Of a stretch of DNA of 7,109 nucleotides, positions 5,742-7,109 are shown piece by piece; position 1 is the stretch's first letter; each line of letters opens with the position of its first letter. The stretch spans positions 1 to 7,109 of the forward strand of contig DMJJ01000416.1 in the NCBI GenBank assembly GCA_003452185.1, written 5' to 3'. Source of the stretch: Verrucomicrobiales bacterium. Lineage in GTDB: Bacteria; Verrucomicrobiota; Verrucomicrobiia; Limisphaerales; UBA11320. The position numbers and the translations under genes are program-made. The notes under the pieces are model-generated. The model was given only the letters and a program-made list of their open reading frames with translations. It was not told where the DNA came from and did not search any database.

Positions 5742-7109
5742 TCAGGGACGCCAGGGTACGATCGCCACGGGAGACGAAAGGCCATTTGCCGATGTGTAGG
5801 ACTGCCAGTTCGTTTCGCCGGAGTCAGTGGTGCCATTCCCGTTTGCATCTTCCAGATAGTCGGGCATCCCATCCTGATCCCCGTCGAAGACGACGGACGA
5901 CGGGTCCATCGCGACGTAGTGCATGCCAATCGCAACGAGCGAGTTCACGTCCTTGGCGCGAGTTGTCCCGTTTACCGTGTGGTGTTTGAGCCCCGCGGAG
6001 GCCGGGGACACGTCCCCTGCTCCGTCCAGATCGTTGAGGGTCCCGGCTGAAGAGGGGATCCCGTAATAGTAACTCCCGAACGGACCCACCAGGTAGTTGA
6101 ACGTCGTGATGACTTTGGAGTTGGCCGCCCCTGGCAACTGCGTCGCGCCAGACCGGTACGCGTTGTGCGTATTGGCGATTGTGACCCCGCTTCCCACGCT
6201 CCCACTCACCACCGAATCAAACAGGTTCGCCTTCACCGTCCAGGTCGTGACCGCCGACTGCTTGCTGAAGCTCACCATCGCCGATGCCAGCGTCCCCGCC
6301 TTGAATGTGTTATTGCGCATCGTCAGCGTGAACGGTTGCGTCCCATTTATTGAGGCATTCTGGTTCATCGCCACCGTCGTCCACTCGAACAAGTTGTTCT
6401 GCAGCCACACTCCCATTCCCGGTGTGTTAGGCCCCATCCTCAGCTGCCCCCCGTGGAACTGGCAGTCCTTCGCATCCAGGCTCGCCACAATCAGGTTGAA
6501 CGTGCTCCCGAGATACAGGATCCACCCGTCGTCGCTCATCAAACTCGTATCCGTAAACCTCAGGGTCAGGCTCGGAGTCGTTGCCGCGGTGTAGGGCTGC
6601 TCAATCAGACTCCGGCTTCCCGGTGCGGCTCCCGTTGTCAGTGCCTGCTCTTGGACGGTCCCCTGCCACACGATCCGGTTGGGCTTCTCCGCCGTCCCCT
6701 GGCTCACAAAGGGGATCGAATAGTCTCCGGACGGAACCCTCACCCCCGACGTCCCCGCACACGCCACCACCACCCCGTTCGTCAGTATCAGGCCCCCGCT
6801 CGGTTCCAGGCCCGTGGCGAGTACGTCGACAGCGGAATAGTGGTACCCCAGATCGGGGGCACCGATGTTCCGAGGGACCTGGGGGCGGAGGACCAGCGGG
6901 CTGGGGAACGAGACCACCCCGGACAGGGCGGCCGGGGGAAAAGTCGTCCGCGAAGCGATCTCCGCCGCCAGCTGCGGGTCAGAGAGAGCGATCCCAATCC
7001 CCCGGTAGGAACTCACAGCCGCCAGGTAATGGTTCCCTCCGCCCACCGGGGCCGTAAACACACCCGTATCCGCAAGGGAGGCAACGACGCTCGCATTCGG
7101 ATCGGTGAA
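5742..7109 (-). CDS. Secreted beta-helix-like protein with C-terminal calcium-loop tail, 5' partial
   Basis: The frame is open at the right edge, so the true start lies outside; the GTG at 7061 is internal, because the 16 codons upstream of it are also open and read like protein. About 455 residues are visible, ending in TGA at 5744-5742. Visible residues 82-91 read IGAPDLGYHY, and a related motif, IGMHYVAMD, recurs near residue 394. Between them is a beta-rich stretch with recurring Asn-x-x-Phe or Asn-x-Phe turns (DCQFHGG about 215, NNLF about 238, NNTF about 266, ANLF about 294), the pattern expected of a right-handed parallel beta-helix. The C-terminus has two adjacent 12-residue calcium-type loops followed by a short hydrophilic tail, with no membrane anchor or sorting signal. 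From memory, proteins with this layout are common in Verrucomicrobiota and are usually annotated hypothetical. An extracellular structural or adhesive role is inference. It lies 42 bases upstream of the RHS gene, probably in the same transcript. Confidence 0.88.
   Translation of the reverse strand, partial: FTDPNASVVASLADTGVFTAPVGGGNHYLAAVSSYRGIGIALSDPQLAAEIASRTTFPPAALSGVVSFPSPLVLRPQVPRNIGAPDLGYHYSAVDVLATGLEPSGGLILTNGVVVACAGTSGVRVPSGDYSIPFVSQGTAEKPNRIVWQGTVQEQALTTGAAPGSRSLIEQPYTAATTPSLTLRFTDTSLMSDDGWILYLGSTFNLIVASLDAKDCQFHGGQLRMGPNTPGMGVWLQNNLFEWTTVAMNQNASINGTQPFTLTMRNNTFKAGTLASAMVSFSKQSAVTTWTVKANLFDSVVSGSVGSGVTIANTHNAYRSGATQLPGAANSKVITTFNYLVGPFGSYYYGIPSSAGTLNDLDGAGDVSPASAGLKHHTVNGTTRAKDVNSLVAIGMHYVAMDPSSVVFDGDQDGMPDYLEDANGNGTTDSGETNWQSYTSANGLSSPVAIVPWRP
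5814..5885 (-). other. Two tandem calcium-binding-type loops in the beta-helix protein
   Basis: Two contiguous 12-residue loops, DGDQDGMPDYLE and DANGNGTTDSGE, both fit the pattern D-x-[DN]-x-[DN]-G-x-x-D-x-x-E. This is the spacing of EF-hand, dockerin and thrombospondin type 3 calcium loops, with ligand positions 1, 3, 5, 9 and 12 all acidic or Asn. They sit near the protein's C-terminus, 23 residues before the stop. Calcium binding and rigidification of a secreted protein are inferred from the residue pattern. Confidence 0.75.
6162..6794 (-). other. Putative parallel beta-helix region of the upstream protein
   Basis: This stretch encodes about 210 residues of short beta strands (for example LILTNGVVVA, SLTLRFTDTSL, WTVKANLFDSVVSG) alternating with Asn/Gly turns. 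Asn-containing NNLF, NNTF and ANLF steps recur at roughly 28-residue intervals, close to the length of a beta-helix coil. Such folds occur in secreted adhesins and polysaccharide-active proteins. No catalytic residues can be assigned. The fold is inferred from pattern only. Confidence 0.5.

Noticed and set aside
6097..6594. Plus-strand open frame of 165 codons opposite the beta-helix gene
   Set aside because: The minus strand here carries the NNLF/NNTF beta-helix pattern in a frame that continues to a natural stop. The plus frame shows nothing recognisable.
7059..7061. GTG as the start codon of the beta-helix gene
   Set aside because: The frame stays open to the right edge and the 16 upstream residues read as ordinary protein. 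There is no signal peptide after this GTG, although the protein type is secreted. The real start is probably beyond the window.

Overview
The window is GC-rich and holds parts of two long genes, both on the minus strand and together filling almost all of it. By recall, both proteins belong to an architecture common in Verrucomicrobiota: a beta-rich secreted protein carrying an IGxxxLGYHY-type motif and a C-terminal DxDxDGxPDYxEDxNGNGxxDxGE tail, next to a giant Sec-exported RHS/YD-repeat protein with a lineage-typical insert before the WNYTWDARG motif. The taxonomic call rests on this resemblance and the high GC. No rRNA, tRNA or other marker gene is present.

Layout in the direction of transcription (right to left). 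From the right edge to 5742 is the 3' part of a gene for a secreted, probably parallel-beta-helix protein. At least 455 residues are visible, the frame is still open at 7109, and it ends with two adjacent calcium-loop motifs and a TGA stop. A 42-base gap (5700-5741) carries a GGAG ribosome binding site and no convincing terminator. From 5699 to the left edge runs one uninterrupted frame of 1,899 codons, still open at position 1. It encodes a signal peptide, an unrecognised N-terminal domain with three cysteines, a Ser/Gly/Pro-rich linker encoded partly by a perfect 11-bp GC-only inverted repeat, a beta-rich pre-RHS region, about 1,150 residues of YD repeats, and most of the RHS-associated core. 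The window ends in the core motif YYYGYRYY, so the self-cleavage site, the variable C-terminal tip and any immunity gene lie outside it.

The two genes are co-directional and closely spaced and are probably co-transcribed. The RHS protein has a Sec signal and no visible PAAR-like N-terminus, which points to a cell-surface or released WapA-like product more than a type VI cargo. Whether it is a toxin cannot be decided without the missing C-terminus. The long plus-strand reading frames are antisense shadows of these GC-rich genes. I saw no tRNA, CRISPR array, insertion sequence or phage feature.
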